This document shows positions 38,902-48,075 of a stretch of 64,000 nucleotides of DNA, piece after piece. The first letter of the stretch is position 1. Each line of letters starts with the position of its first letter. The notes beneath the pieces were generated by a model. That model was not told the DNA's origin. It worked only from the letters and a program-made list of their open reading frames with translations, and ran no database searches. The stretch covers positions 62,001 through 126,000 of the forward strand of contig CANLWY010000001.1 in assembly GCA_947494995.1 (NCBI GenBank), given 5' to 3'. This stretch comes from an uncultured Campylobacterales bacterium (lineage in GTDB: Bacteria; Campylobacterota; Campylobacteria; Campylobacterales; Arcobacteraceae). The position numbers and the translations under genes were made by a program.

Positions 38902-39786
38902 GATTATATCTTTATTTTTTGAATAGATTTTATAAATAACACCTTTATATGTAAACTCTAAATAGTTTGCCTGTAACCAAAGTCTATATGAACCACTTGC
39001 TTTAAATCTATCATCTTCTTTTAGTGTTTTATTTAAATACTCTTCTGCAATTTCATCTTCAACTCCATAAATAGGATCTCCTAAAATCTCATGTCCAATT
39101 GAATATAGATGTACTCTTATTTGATGTTGTCTTCCTGTTATTGGAATTAATTCAATTAATGTTAAATCTTTTTCTTGATTGTATTTAAGTGGCTTTAAGT
39201 GTGTAATTGATTCTTTACCCTCATCTTTTTCACATGTTGCCATTCTTACACCAATGTTTTTACCCTCTTTTTTTAGGTTTTTATTTATGGTTTGTTCTTC
39301 TGTGATTTTACCTTTTACAATAGCTAAGTATGATTTTTTATACTCTTTTGTTTCAAACATTGTTGCTAATGTATTTGTAGCTTCTTCTTTCTTTCCAACT
39401 AATACTAATCCTGATGTTTCTGCATCTATTCTGTGAGCTTGATTTGCCTTTTCTCCAAAGTGATATCTTATTTCATCTAAAAGTGAATAGGCAGTCTTTT
39501 TTGAGTTAGGATGAATTACTAAATTTGATGGTTTATCAAAGATTGCAAAATCCTCAAAAACATGTAAAGGTTTTAGGCCACGAGTATGTCCTTCAAATAG
39601 TCCTATATATACTTTATCTTCATTTATTGATTGAGATATCAAGTATGAATTGTGTTTAGAGTCAAATACTCTACCTCTACTTATCAAACGGTGCGCAACA
39701 GCGGGTTTATAGCCTAAGTCTTGGAGTAAAAATAATTGAATTGATTTTCCTTTTGGAGCATCAAATTCTTTTAAAATGAATGGCAA
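38884..39786 (-). CDS. RluA-family 23S/tRNA pseudouridine synthase
   Basis: 300 residues. An S4-like region lies at the start (GYKPAVAHRLISRGRVF) and the catalytic motif is HRIDAETSGLVLVGK, in which the Asp attacks the uridine; GRQHQIRVHL and GDPIYG complete the fold. The exact substrate (RluC/RluD-like) is not decided by sequence alone. It is divergent from purB. Confidence 0.9.
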   Translation of the reverse strand: MPFILKEFDAPKGKSIQLFLLQDLGYKPAVAHRLISRGRVFDSKHNSYLISQSINEDKVYIGLFEGHTRGLKPLHVFEDFAIFDKPSNLVIHPNSKKTAYSLLDEIRYHFGEKANQAHRIDAETSGLVLVGKKEEATNTLATMFETKEYKKSYLAIVKGKITEEQTINKNLKKEGKNIGVRMATCEKDEGKESITHLKPLKYNQEKDLTLIELIPITGRQHQIRVHLYSIGHEILGDPIYGVEDEIAEEYLNKTLKEDDRFKASGSYRLWLQANYLEFTYKGVIYKIYSKNKDIIKEFNS

Positions 39787-39924
39787 AATCTATTCCTAAA
39801 ATTTAAGTAAAAATTTAACAAACATTAATGAAAATCTTTGTCTAAATTAGATAGGATATCATACTTAATTTATCAGAAAAACTTGATAAAAACATAATAA
39901 ATATTGATAGCAAGGGATACACAG

Positions 39925-41256
39925 ATGGTTGAAAGATATGCCAGAGAAGAGATGACAAAACATTGGACACAACATGCAAGATATGCAGCATGGCTTGAAG
40001 TTGAAAAAGCAGCTGTAAAAGCATGGAATAAATTAGGTCTAATTCCTGATGATGATTGTGAGAAAATTGTAAAAAATGCTACTTTCTCAGTAGAAAGAAT
40101 TGAAGAGATTGAAGCAGTAACAAAGCATGACTTAATTGCATTTAATACTTCTGTTTCAGAATCACTTGGAGAAGAATCAAGATGGTTCCACTATGGTATG
40201 ACTTCGTCTGATGCAGTTGATACAGGCGTTGCTCTTCAAATGAAAGCATCTCTTGAAATCATTATTAGAGATGTAAAAATGCTTATGGAATCTATTGAAA
40301 AAAGAGCACAAGAGCATAAGCTTACACTTATGGTAGGAAGAAGCCATGGTATCCATGGTGAGCCTATTACATTTGGATTAACTTTAGCTGTTTGGTATGA
40401 TGAGATGGCTAGACATTTAGAGAACCTAGAACAAACTATGGAAGTAATTGCAGTAGGTCAAATCTCTGGTGCTATGGGTAACTTTGCTCACGCTCCTTTA
40501 GAGTTAGAAGAGTATGCAATGGCTGAACTAGGTTTAAAACCTGAGCCTTGTTCAAATCAAGTTGTTCATAGAGATAGATATGCTAGGTTAGCTTCTGCAT
40601 TAGCACTTATGGCATCAACTATTGAAAAATTTGCAGTACAAGTTAGACACTTACAAAGAACAGAAGTTTATGAAGCTGAAGAGTTTTTTGCAAAAGGTCA
40701 AAAAGGTTCTTCTGCAATGCCTCACAAAAGAAATCCTATTTTAACTGAAAATATTACAGGTCTTGCTAGAATGATTAGGGCATATGTTGTTCCTGCTATG
40801 GAAAACGTTGCTTTATGGCACGAAAGAGATATTTCTCACTCTTCAACTGAAAGATTTTGGCTTCCAGATGCATTTATTACAACAAACTTTATGTTGCATA
40901 GAATGAACAATGTAATTGCTAACTTAACAGTTATGCCAGAAAATATGATGAAAAATTTAAACCAAACTGGTGGATTAGTATTCTCTCAAAGAGTATTATT
41001 GGAACTACCAAAAGCTGGTGTTTCTAGAGAAGATGCATATAAAATCGTTCAAAGAAATGCTATGAAAGTATGGGAAGAGATTAAAGAAGGTAAACCAACT
41101 GTAGATGAAAATGGAGAATCTTTATATCTTGGACACCTATTGTCTGATGAAGAGTTAAGAGAGAAACTTTCAGAAGAGCAAATTAGAGAGTGTTTTAACT
41201 ACGATTATTACACTAAAAATGTTGACGCAATCTTTAATAGAGTATTTAAAAAATAA
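39925..41256 (+). CDS. purB: Adenylosuccinate lyase
   Basis: 443 residues from the ATG at 39925 (AAGG upstream; a TTG 21 bases earlier is in frame but less likely). PurB cleaves SAICAR and adenylosuccinate in purine synthesis. Signatures: GRSHGIHGEPITFGL, and the fumarase/aspartase signature loop GSSAMPHKRNP near residue 262 with the catalytic Ser. nrdA follows after 29 bases, so nucleotide genes are clustered. Confidence 0.96.
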   Translation: MVERYAREEMTKHWTQHARYAAWLEVEKAAVKAWNKLGLIPDDDCEKIVKNATFSVERIEEIEAVTKHDLIAFNTSVSESLGEESRWFHYGMTSSDAVDTGVALQMKASLEIIIRDVKMLMESIEKRAQEHKLTLMVGRSHGIHGEPITFGLTLAVWYDEMARHLENLEQTMEVIAVGQISGAMGNFAHAPLELEEYAMAELGLKPEPCSNQVVHRDRYARLASALALMASTIEKFAVQVRHLQRTEVYEAEEFFAKGQKGSSAMPHKRNPILTENITGLARMIRAYVVPAMENVALWHERDISHSSTERFWLPDAFITTNFMLHRMNNVIANLTVMPENMMKNLNQTGGLVFSQRVLLELPKAGVSREDAYKIVQRNAMKVWEEIKEGKPTVDENGESLYLGHLLSDEELREKLSEEQIRECFNYDYYTKNVDAIFNRVFKK

Positions 41257-41285
41257 TAAAACAAATATAAGCACAAGGTATTAAT

Positions 41286-43670
41286 ATGGCAATAATGATT
41301 GAAAAAAGAAATGGTAGAAAAGAAGTTTTAGATATCACAAAAATCCAAAAGATGACAATAGAAGCAACTGAAGGATTAGATGGGGTATCTCAAAGTGAAC
41401 TAGAATTAGATGCGCAAATTAAGTTTATTGATGGAATGAGTTCAGCAGATATTCAAGATGCACTAATCAAAACAGCAGTAGAGAAAATTGATATTGATGT
41501 TCCAAATTGGACTTTTGCTGCTGCAAGACTTTTCTTATTTGATCTTTATCATAGAGTTGGAAAATCTACTCATGGTATCAAAGGTGAGCCATATTGCCAT
41601 TTAAAAGACTACTTACAGTACGGAAAAGATGCAGGAAGACTTTTACCTTCTTTAGGTGAAGGTTATGACCTAGATGATTTGAATGCTTATATCAAACCTG
41701 AAAGAGACTATCTTTTTAACTACCTTGGAATTAAAACTTTATATGATAGATATTTAATCAAAAATGGTAACTCAGACCCAATTGAGTTACCACAACAGAT
41801 GTTTATGGCTATTGCTATGTTCTTAGCACAAAATGAAGATAATAAACAACAAAAAGCAAAAGATTTTTATGATGTAGTTTCAAAATTTGAAGTTATGTTA
41901 GCTACTCCAACATTATCAAATGCTAGAACAAACAGACATCAACTTTCATCTTGTTATATTGGTTCAACACCAGATAATATTGAGGGTATTTTTGATACTT
42001 ACCATGAAATGGCACTACTATCTAAGTTTGGTGGTGGTATTGGTTGGGACTGGAACCAAGTAAGAGCTTTAGGTGGTGTTATTGATGGACATAAATCTGC
42101 TGCGGGTGGTACTGTTCCTTTCTTAAAAATTGCAAATGATGTTGCAATTGCAGTTGACCAACTAGGTACAAGAAAAGGTGCTATTGCTGTATATGTTGAG
42201 CCATGGCACATGGATATTGTTGATTTCATTGATTTAAAGAAAAACTCTGGTGAAGAAAGAAGAAGGGCACATGATTTATTCCCTTCTTTATGGATTACAG
42301 ATCTTTTCATGGAAAGAATCATGGAAGACTCTTACTGGACACTATTTGATCCATATGAAGTAAAAGATTTATCAGAACTTCATGGAGATGAGTTCAAAGC
42401 TAAATATATTGAATATGAAAACGATGACTCTATCACAAAAGATAGAATGAAAGCAAAAGATTTATGGAAGAAGATTTTAACTTCTTATTTTGAATCTGGC
42501 TCTCCTTTCCTTTGCTTCAAAGACAATGCAAACAGAGCAAATCCAAATGGACATGTAGGTCACATTAGGTCTTCAAACCTTTGTACAGAGATTTTCCAAA
42601 ATACAAACCCTAATTACTATAAAATCAAGTTAGAGTTTGAAGATGGAACAATTACAACTCATGATGAAGAAGAGCTAATCGTAGTTGATGGTGGAATTAC
42701 TAAAAAAGCAAATAAAGTAACTGCACTAGATTCTATTGGTGGTAAGCAAGTATTTATTGTAGAAAAAGAGAAAATTGATGGAGATACAGCTGTTTGTAAC
42801 TTAGCATCAGTTAACTTATCTAGAATCAATACAAAAGAGGATATTGAAAGAGTAGTTCCTATTGCAGTTAGAATGCTTGATAATGTGATTGATCTAAACT
42901 TCTATCCACTTAGAAAAGTAAAAGCTACAAACTTAAAATCAAGATCAATAGGTCTTGGTGTTATGGGTGAAGCTCAAATGGTAGCAGAGAGTAAGCTTGT
43001 ATGGGGAAGTAATGAACACTTTAAAAAGATTGATTCTATTATGGAAGCAATCTCATTTAATACAATTAAGTCATCATCTGAGCTTGGAGTTGAAAAAGGT
43101 ATTTATCCAACATTTAAAGGTTCTAACTGGTCAAAAGGTATTATGCCACATGATCACACACCACAAGCTGTAAATGCACTTGTAGACAAAGATTTATTTG
43201 ATGCAGGTTATGATTGGGATGCATTAAGAGAGCAAGTAAAAGCAAATGGTATGAGAAATGGTTATCTAATGGCTATTGCTCCTACTTCTTCTATCTCTAT
43301 TCTTGTAGGTACTACTCAAGCAATTGAGCCAGTATATAAAAGAAAGTGGTTTGAAGAGAACTTATCAGGATTAATTCCTGTAGTTGTTCCAAAACTGTCT
43401 CCTGAAACGTGGTCTTATTATACTCCTGCTTATGAAGTTGACCAATTAGACCTAATAAGAGCAGCAGCAGTTAGACAAAAATGGATAGACCAAGGTCAAT
43501 CAACTAATATCTTTATGTCTTTAGAAAAAGCAAGTGGTAAGTATTTACATGAAATTTATACATTAGCTTGGAAGCTTGGATTAAAGTCTACATACTATCT
43601 AAGATCTCAGTCTCCAGAAGCTGTAAATGATGTAGAAGATAGAAGTATGGAGTGTTCAGGTTGTCAATAA
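41286..43670 (+). CDS. nrdA: Ribonucleoside-diphosphate reductase alpha subunit (class Ia)
   Basis: 794 residues: an ATP-cone at the N-terminus (about 5-95), HQLSSCYIGSTPDN and CNLASVNLS forming the reducible cysteine pair, SSNLCTEI with the radical Asn-Cys-Glu triad, and a C-terminal ECSGCQ thiol shuttle. It converts NDPs to dNDPs with NrdB. Between the active-site Cys block and the second Cys of the pair lie about 60 extra residues (about 440-502) not present in E. coli NrdA, with a Hint/intein-like look. nrdB follows after 58 bases. Confidence 0.97.
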   Translation: MAIMIEKRNGRKEVLDITKIQKMTIEATEGLDGVSQSELELDAQIKFIDGMSSADIQDALIKTAVEKIDIDVPNWTFAAARLFLFDLYHRVGKSTHGIKGEPYCHLKDYLQYGKDAGRLLPSLGEGYDLDDLNAYIKPERDYLFNYLGIKTLYDRYLIKNGNSDPIELPQQMFMAIAMFLAQNEDNKQQKAKDFYDVVSKFEVMLATPTLSNARTNRHQLSSCYIGSTPDNIEGIFDTYHEMALLSKFGGGIGWDWNQVRALGGVIDGHKSAAGGTVPFLKIANDVAIAVDQLGTRKGAIAVYVEPWHMDIVDFIDLKKNSGEERRRAHDLFPSLWITDLFMERIMEDSYWTLFDPYEVKDLSELHGDEFKAKYIEYENDDSITKDRMKAKDLWKKILTSYFESGSPFLCFKDNANRANPNGHVGHIRSSNLCTEIFQNTNPNYYKIKLEFEDGTITTHDEEELIVVDGGITKKANKVTALDSIGGKQVFIVEKEKIDGDTAVCNLASVNLSRINTKEDIERVVPIAVRMLDNVIDLNFYPLRKVKATNLKSRSIGLGVMGEAQMVAESKLVWGSNEHFKKIDSIMEAISFNTIKSSSELGVEKGIYPTFKGSNWSKGIMPHDHTPQAVNALVDKDLFDAGYDWDALREQVKANGMRNGYLMAIAPTSSISILVGTTQAIEPVYKRKWFEENLSGLIPVVVPKLSPETWSYYTPAYEVDQLDLIRAAAVRQKWIDQGQSTNIFMSLEKASGKYLHEIYTLAWKLGLKSTYYLRSQSPEAVNDVEDRSMECSGCQ

Positions 43671-43728
43671 GATAATCTGTTTCTCCCATAAAAAATTAAA
43701 AAATTGAATAAAATATAGAGGAAAGCCT

Positions 43729-44748
43729 ATGGCAAGAAAAGAGATATATAACCCAGACTCAACAGAGACACTAAACGAAAGAAGAATATTTGGTGGTGAT
43801 CCTGATGGAATGATTAACTTTACAAGGATGAAATATCAGTGGGCTTTAAATCTTTGGGATACTATGGAAGCAAATACTTGGTTCCCTAAAGAAGTACAAA
43901 TGACTGGTGATGCAAAAGATTATAAGTTTTTAGCCCCAGCAGAAAAAAGAATGTATGACTTAGTTTTATCACAGCTAATCTTCATGGATTCACTTCAAAC
44001 AAATAACTTAATGGATAATATCAACCCATATATCACAGTTCCAGAAATCAATGCTTGTCTTTCAAGACAATCATATGAAGAAGCAAACCACTCAAAATCA
44101 TATGCTGTTATGGTAGAGTCTATTTCTGATAATACAGATGAAATCTACGATATGTGGAAAAATGATACTCAATTAAGAGAAAAAAACAACTATATTGCAG
44201 CTGTATATAAAGACCTTTCTGGTGATATTACAGATGAGAAAATGGTACTAGCAATGTTTGCTAACCAAATCTTAGAAGGATTATATTTCTATGCAGGTTT
44301 TGCAGCAATGTATGCCTTAGGTAAATCAGGGAAAATGTTAGGTTCTTCACAAATGATTAGATTTATTCAAAGAGATGAAGTAACTCACTTACTTTTATTT
44401 CAAAACATGATTAATTCTACAAGAAAAGAGAGACCAGAACTATTTACACCTGAGTTAGAAAAAACAGTAAGAGAGATGTTCAGAAAAGCAGTTGATTTAG
44501 AAGCTTCATGGGGAGCATATATCACTCAAGGTCAAATCCTAGGATTCACAGATGCAATTATCAGACAATATATCGAATACCTAGCAGATAGAAGACTAGA
44601 AGCAGTAGGATACGCACCAGAATATAACGTAAAACATCCTATCCCATGGGTAGACGGTTATGCTTCATTTAACGACCAAAGAACAAATTTCTTCGAAGGA
44701 AATGTAGTAAATTACTCAAAAGGTTCGATAGACTTCGACGATTTTTAA
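43729..44748 (+). CDS. nrdB: Ribonucleoside-diphosphate reductase beta subunit (class Ia)
   Basis: 339 residues with the di-iron ligands (DSLQTNN..., [37 protein letters not shown]) typical of R2, and a tail (SIDFDDF) that docks on NrdA. It houses the tyrosyl radical cofactor. It starts at an ATG with AGGAAAGCCT upstream. Its stop codon lies within the left arm of the hairpin repeat copy B. Confidence 0.97.
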   Translation: MARKEIYNPDSTETLNERRIFGGDPDGMINFTRMKYQWALNLWDTMEANTWFPKEVQMTGDAKDYKFLAPAEKRMYDLVLSQLIFMDSLQTNNLMDNINPYITVPEINACLSRQSYEEANHSKSYAVMVESISDNTDEIYDMWKNDTQLREKNNYIAAVYKDLSGDITDEKMVLAMFANQILEGLYFYAGFAAMYALGKSGKMLGSSQMIRFIQRDEVTHLLLFQNMINSTRKERPELFTPELEKTVREMFRKAVDLEASWGAYITQGQILGFTDAIIRQYIEYLADRRLEAVGYAPEYNVKHPIPWVDGYASFNDQRTNFFEGNVVNYSKGSIDFDDF

Positions 44749-44865
44749 TAGGTCTTTTAGACCAATCTCCGCGTTGGAGCAGTTTTTTACTCAGTCACTT
44801 AACTGTGTAAGCTCCTTCGCAAAAAACTACTCCGCCTTGACCTTGACTAAAATACCTATTAAAAA
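44742..44865. repeat. Dispersed hairpin repeat, copy B (3' of nrdB)
   Basis: Outer arms TTTTTAATAGGT (44742-44753) and ACCTATTAAAAA (44854-44865) are a perfect 12-bp inverted repeat, extended inward by TTTTAG/CTAAAA after one mismatch. Inside, GGAGCAGTTTTTT pairs with AAAAAACTACTCC. The core at 44762-44850 matches copy A behind gyrB (5250-5338). The left arm includes the nrdB stop codon. No transposase is encoded. Confidence 0.85.
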
Positions 44866-44909
44866 CTTTTGGATATAATACTTATGATTATAAAAATATG
44901 GAGTTTTTT

Positions 44910-45176
44910 ATGAGAGAGAATTTATTTTTAATAGCATTAATTCTTTTAATAATTCTAAATATTTTTGTATCTTACAATTTATTGAAAGATGATTACTATG
45001 AAAAAAAACAGAAGATTATACAGTTTCTTATAATATGGTTAATACCAATAATTGGAGGATTAATAGTTTTATTTTTTATGAATAGAGAGGAAAAAACAAA
45101 TAGAAATAGTCTTGAAAGTAGTAACAGTACAAGTCCAATGGGAATATCAGAATCTTCTGTAAGTGGTGGAGACTAA
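44910..45176 (+). CDS. Small membrane protein, unknown function
   Basis: 88 residues with two membrane segments (about 4-22 and 40-58) and a Ser/Thr-rich tail. The ATG at 44910 is preferred over the in-frame one at 44898 because GGAG lies six bases before it. It overlaps the next gene in a TAATG, so both are coexpressed. The second segment region with PIIGG resembles phospholipase-D-nuclease/PLDc_N-like membrane modules, weakly. Confidence 0.6.
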   Translation: MRENLFLIALILLIILNIFVSYNLLKDDYYEKKQKIIQFLIIWLIPIIGGLIVLFFMNREEKTNRNSLESSNSTSPMGISESSVSGGD

Positions 45177-45637
45177 TGAATATAAAAACTGTTTTTAGAT
45201 TAATTTTAATTAGTAGCTTATTATTTGAAATACTTTCTATTCTTCCACAATATTTTTCACCTCTAATAAAAAATGAAAATGTAAAAAGCCTTCATGAATG
45301 GAATGGTTATGGTGGTATTTTTGAAATATCACATTTGGAGTCAATTTTGATTATATCATTTGTAGTTATTGCTATTCTAATGGTTATTAGCTTTATTGGT
45401 GTCTTTCTTTTTAAAAAATGGGCAAGAACTTTATACGTGATTTTAACAATATCATTATATATGACATTGCCTTTTTGGGGAATAACTATTTACCTCCCTT
45501 GGGAAGATTTTTTTCATGAAATAGCTACTATCTTAGGAGGAGTTGTATTCGCAATGATGTATTTAGAACCAATTTCAAGTGAGTTTAATAAAAAGTCAAG
45601 AAAAACCCAGCTTTTGTCAAAGCCGAAAGTTTTATAA
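45176..45637 (+). CDS. Multipass membrane protein, unknown function
   Basis: 153 residues with about four hydrophobic segments (about 5-27, 55-80, 85-105, 112-132). No recognised family. Its last ten codons (KTQLLSKPKVL) and stop are contributed by the left arm of an inverted-repeat element, so the natural C-terminus may have been altered. Coupled to the preceding gene by a 1-base overlap. Confidence 0.6.
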   Translation: MNIKTVFRLILISSLLFEILSILPQYFSPLIKNENVKSLHEWNGYGGIFEISHLESILIISFVVIAILMVISFIGVFLFKKWARTLYVILTISLYMTLPFWGITIYLPWEDFFHEIATILGGVVFAMMYLEPISSEFNKKSRKTQLLSKPKVL

Positions 45638-45773
45638 CTATTTTCGAAAGAGACCGAGAATGTCACTTCGTAAGGAGTTTCGTAGGTTAGAAAATCGTTC
45701 TAAAACTGTAGGGAACTTTAGCTTTGACAACTTGGCTGGTGGCTTTTTGCTTTACTTTTTGCCACCAAAAAGT
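45609..45773. repeat. Inverted-repeat element with second hairpin (MITE-like)
   Basis: Arms TTGTCAAAGC (45614-45623) and GCTTTGACAA (45721-45730) are perfect, extended by AAAGTT/AACTTT. Behind the right arm come two alternative hairpins, TGGTGGC (45737-45743)/GCCACCA (45761-45767) and ACTTTTTG (45754-45761)/CAAAAAGT (45766-45773). G+C is higher than the surroundings. Fills about 165 bases of the 404-base gap 45638-46041; the rest holds a 36-codon gene and promoter-like DNA. Confidence 0.65.
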
Positions 45774-45876
45774 AATTAATAATATAAACTAACAAAATTC
45801 CTCTACTAAAAAACAAAAAATAAATATAAGATAACTACAATAGAAAGCCATTCTAAAATTTCTTTGGAGAGATACC

Positions 45877-45987
45877 ATGAAAGACAATATACCTATAGAA
45901 GAGTATGAAATAAAAAGTTATACAATACAAGTTGTATTTACACTTACAGCAGTTACAATAGGTCTTTTTTGGATATTAACCATATAG
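45877..45987 (+). CDS. 36-residue single-pass membrane protein
   Basis: ATG at 45877 behind GGAGAG (7 bases) opens a 36-codon frame: a charged N-terminus (MKDNIPIEEYEIKSYTIQ) and one membrane helix (VVFTLTAVTIGLFWILTI), then TAG. The good ribosome site, positive-outside/acidic start and clean helix support a real gene. Function unknown; similar micro-proteins often stabilise membrane complexes. Confidence 0.6.
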   Translation: MKDNIPIEEYEIKSYTIQVVFTLTAVTIGLFWILTI

Positions 45988-46041
45988 ATTAATTCTTGCA
46001 ATATCTTCTGTTTTTATATAATTTGATATAAAATAGGTATT

Positions 46042-46662
46042 ATGCAAGTATCAAACAGCTCTTATAACTACAATGTAGACTACATTTCAAGAGCAAATGC
46101 TCAACAGCAAGCTGTGTCAAATCATCATGGGGCAGAGCATGATACAAGAGGACTTGAAAAAAACGAATCCTCTGAACAAGCTAAAAACAGCTCTCAACAA
46201 AAAGATGAAAATAGTACAGAACTAACAACTCAAGAGAAAGCTGAACTTACAAAACTAAAAGCCATAGATTCAAAAGTACGTGCACATGAAACTGCACACC
46301 AAAGTGGTCCAGCAGCATCAGGTGGTGCATCCCTTACCTATGCAAAAGGTCCTGATGGGGTTATGTATGCAGTTGCAGGAGAGGTTCCTGTACGAATAAC
46401 TACTGGTTCTACTCCTCAAGAGACTATAACAAATATGCAAGGTGTTATTGCTACAGCATTAGCTCCTGCAGACCCAAGTCCACAAGATTTATCTATTGCT
46501 TCCAAAGCTAGAATAATATTGATGCAAGCCCAACAAGAGTTTGCTCAAGAGATACAAGAAAAAATTTCAAACTCAAGTGAATACTCTCAAAATGCAATAA
46601 AACAGTATGAACAAAATAGTAGTTCAGAAATAAAAGATGATAGTAAGGATATTATTGCTTAG
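46042..46662 (+). CDS. SprA-related (CJM1_0395-type) putative metalloprotease
   Basis: 206 residues. A disordered Gln/Ser/Glu-rich N-terminus (1-65) precedes KAIDSKVRAHETAHQSG, whose HETAH (His near 83) is a zinc-metalloprotease HExxH motif, and SLTYAKGPDGVMYAVAGEVPV, the family core. The C-terminal third is helical (IASKARIILMQAQQEFAQEI). The family is widespread in Proteobacteria; substrates are not known. ATG with weak ribosome site. Confidence 0.82.
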   Translation: MQVSNSSYNYNVDYISRANAQQQAVSNHHGAEHDTRGLEKNESSEQAKNSSQQKDENSTELTTQEKAELTKLKAIDSKVRAHETAHQSGPAASGGASLTYAKGPDGVMYAVAGEVPVRITTGSTPQETITNMQGVIATALAPADPSPQDLSIASKARIILMQAQQEFAQEIQEKISNSSEYSQNAIKQYEQNSSSEIKDDSKDIIA

Positions 46663-46691
46663 ATAAAATATCTTTTTAAAAGGATTTTCAT

Positions 46692-47075
46692 ATGTTTCAA
46701 ATAAAAACTTTAGACCACTTAGTACTTACAGTAAAAGATATAGATAAAACAGTGGAGTTTTATACAAAAGCCTTAGGTATGAAAAAAGAGATTTTTAAAG
46801 GTTCAAGAGTAGCCTTGAAATATGGAAGCCAAAAAATAAACCTTCATTTACTAGGTAATGAGTTTGAACCAAAAGCACAAAATGTAAAAGAAGGAAGTGC
46901 AGACTTATGTTTTATTATTGATTCTTCTTTAGAAGAAGCTATTGAACATATAAACTCACTAGGAATCAAACTTGAAGAAGGAATAGTTCAAAGAACTGGT
47001 GCAAATGGAGATATTGACTCTATTTATCTAAGAGACCCAGATATGAATCTAATTGAGTTGTCAAACTACAAATAA
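46692..47075 (+). CDS. VOC-superfamily (glyoxalase/dioxygenase-like) protein
   Basis: 127 residues with two beta-alpha-beta-beta-beta modules: LDHLVLTVKDIDKTVEFYTKALGMKK and SIYLRDPDMNLIELSNY, with His (LDHL), Asp/Glu (LIELS) as possible metal ligands. Family members include lactoylglutathione lyase and extradiol dioxygenases; the substrate is open. It ends three bases before the convergent diguanylate cyclase gene. Confidence 0.82.
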   Translation: MFQIKTLDHLVLTVKDIDKTVEFYTKALGMKKEIFKGSRVALKYGSQKINLHLLGNEFEPKAQNVKEGSADLCFIIDSSLEEAIEHINSLGIKLEEGIVQRTGANGDIDSIYLRDPDMNLIELSNYK

Positions 47076-47077
47076 AA

Positions 47078-47989
47078 CTACTCTTTTATAAGTATAAACT
47101 TATTTTTACCACTATCTTTTGCTTCATACAAAGCTTTGTCTGCAAGTTCTACTAAATCTTTTGGTTCTTGTTCATGACTTGGTATACCAAGATATGCCCC
47201 TGCACTAATAGTTACTACATTTGAAGCAGGTGAAGTACTATGGGGAATACTAAGGGCTTCAATTTTTTTGATAATTGCATCTAAAAGTTTTGTAAAGTTT
47301 TCTTCTTTTACATTTAAAATAGTGATAATAAACTCTTCTCCTCCATACCTAGCTAAGATATCCGTTTGTCTATTAATAAAGCTTTTTAAAGTCTTTGCAA
47401 TAGCTATTAGACAGTTATCTCCTTCTACATGTCCATAAGTATCATTATAGAGTTTGAAGTTATCTACATCAAGCATGATAACTCCTATTGAGAGATTATT
47501 TCTTTGGGCAAGTGCAAAAAATGTTTCAAATTTTCTATCAAAGAATTGACGATTGTTTATGGATGTTAAACTATCATTATTTGATAGTTTTATAAGTTCT
47601 TCATTTAGTTTTTTGATTTTCTCTTCAGCTGAGTATTGTTCAGTGATATCACGGCTTATTCCTACTAAAGCAATAACTTCGCCATTTTTATCTTCTAAAG
47701 GGTATTTAATAGTGTTTAAGAGTACTTCTTTTCCATCAGGAAAGGTAACCCACTCTCTTATATCTTGAGTTTTTCTTTCTGCAAATAGTTTTCTATCCCA
47801 ACTTCTAAACCCTTCAACTACTTCAGGGTCATCAAAAAGTACGTCATCCGTATGACCAATAATTTTTTCATAAGGACGACCTATAAATTTTGTAAATGCA
47901 GTATTGCAGGCAATATAAGTAAAGTTTTTATCTTTGACAAAAACTAAATCATCGATACAATCAATGATATCTTGTAGTAATTCAGCCAT
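47078..47989 (-). CDS. PAS-GGDEF diguanylate cyclase
   Basis: 303 residues: a PAS domain (about 1-125; DLVFVKDKNFTYIACNTAFTKFIGR) and a GGDEF domain (about 140-300) with the active-site RYGGEEF (a GGEEF variant, residue ~214) and the substrate motif DNFKLYNDTYGH. An I-site (RxxD) is not obvious. It makes c-di-GMP in response to a cytosolic signal; there is no membrane anchor. Confidence 0.9.
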   Translation of the reverse strand: MAELLQDIIDCIDDLVFVKDKNFTYIACNTAFTKFIGRPYEKIIGHTDDVLFDDPEVVEGFRSWDRKLFAERKTQDIREWVTFPDGKEVLLNTIKYPLEDKNGEVIALVGISRDITEQYSAEEKIKKLNEELIKLSNNDSLTSINNRQFFDRKFETFFALAQRNNLSIGVIMLDVDNFKLYNDTYGHVEGDNCLIAIAKTLKSFINRQTDILARYGGEEFIITILNVKEENFTKLLDAIIKKIEALSIPHSTSPASNVVTISAGAYLGIPSHEQEPKDLVELADKALYEAKDSGKNKFILIKE

Positions 47990-48075
47990 GATTTTACCTT
48001 TTAGAACCTTATTATAGGACTTTTTATTTAAATTGCAGATAAATTTATATGTTCAATTATATTTTTAATAATTAA

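Noticed and set aside
45579-45779. 66-codon frame running through the inverted-repeat element
   Set aside because: It is formed from element DNA (RKRPRMSLRKEFRRLENRS) and overlaps a membrane-protein gene in another frame; no ribosome site.
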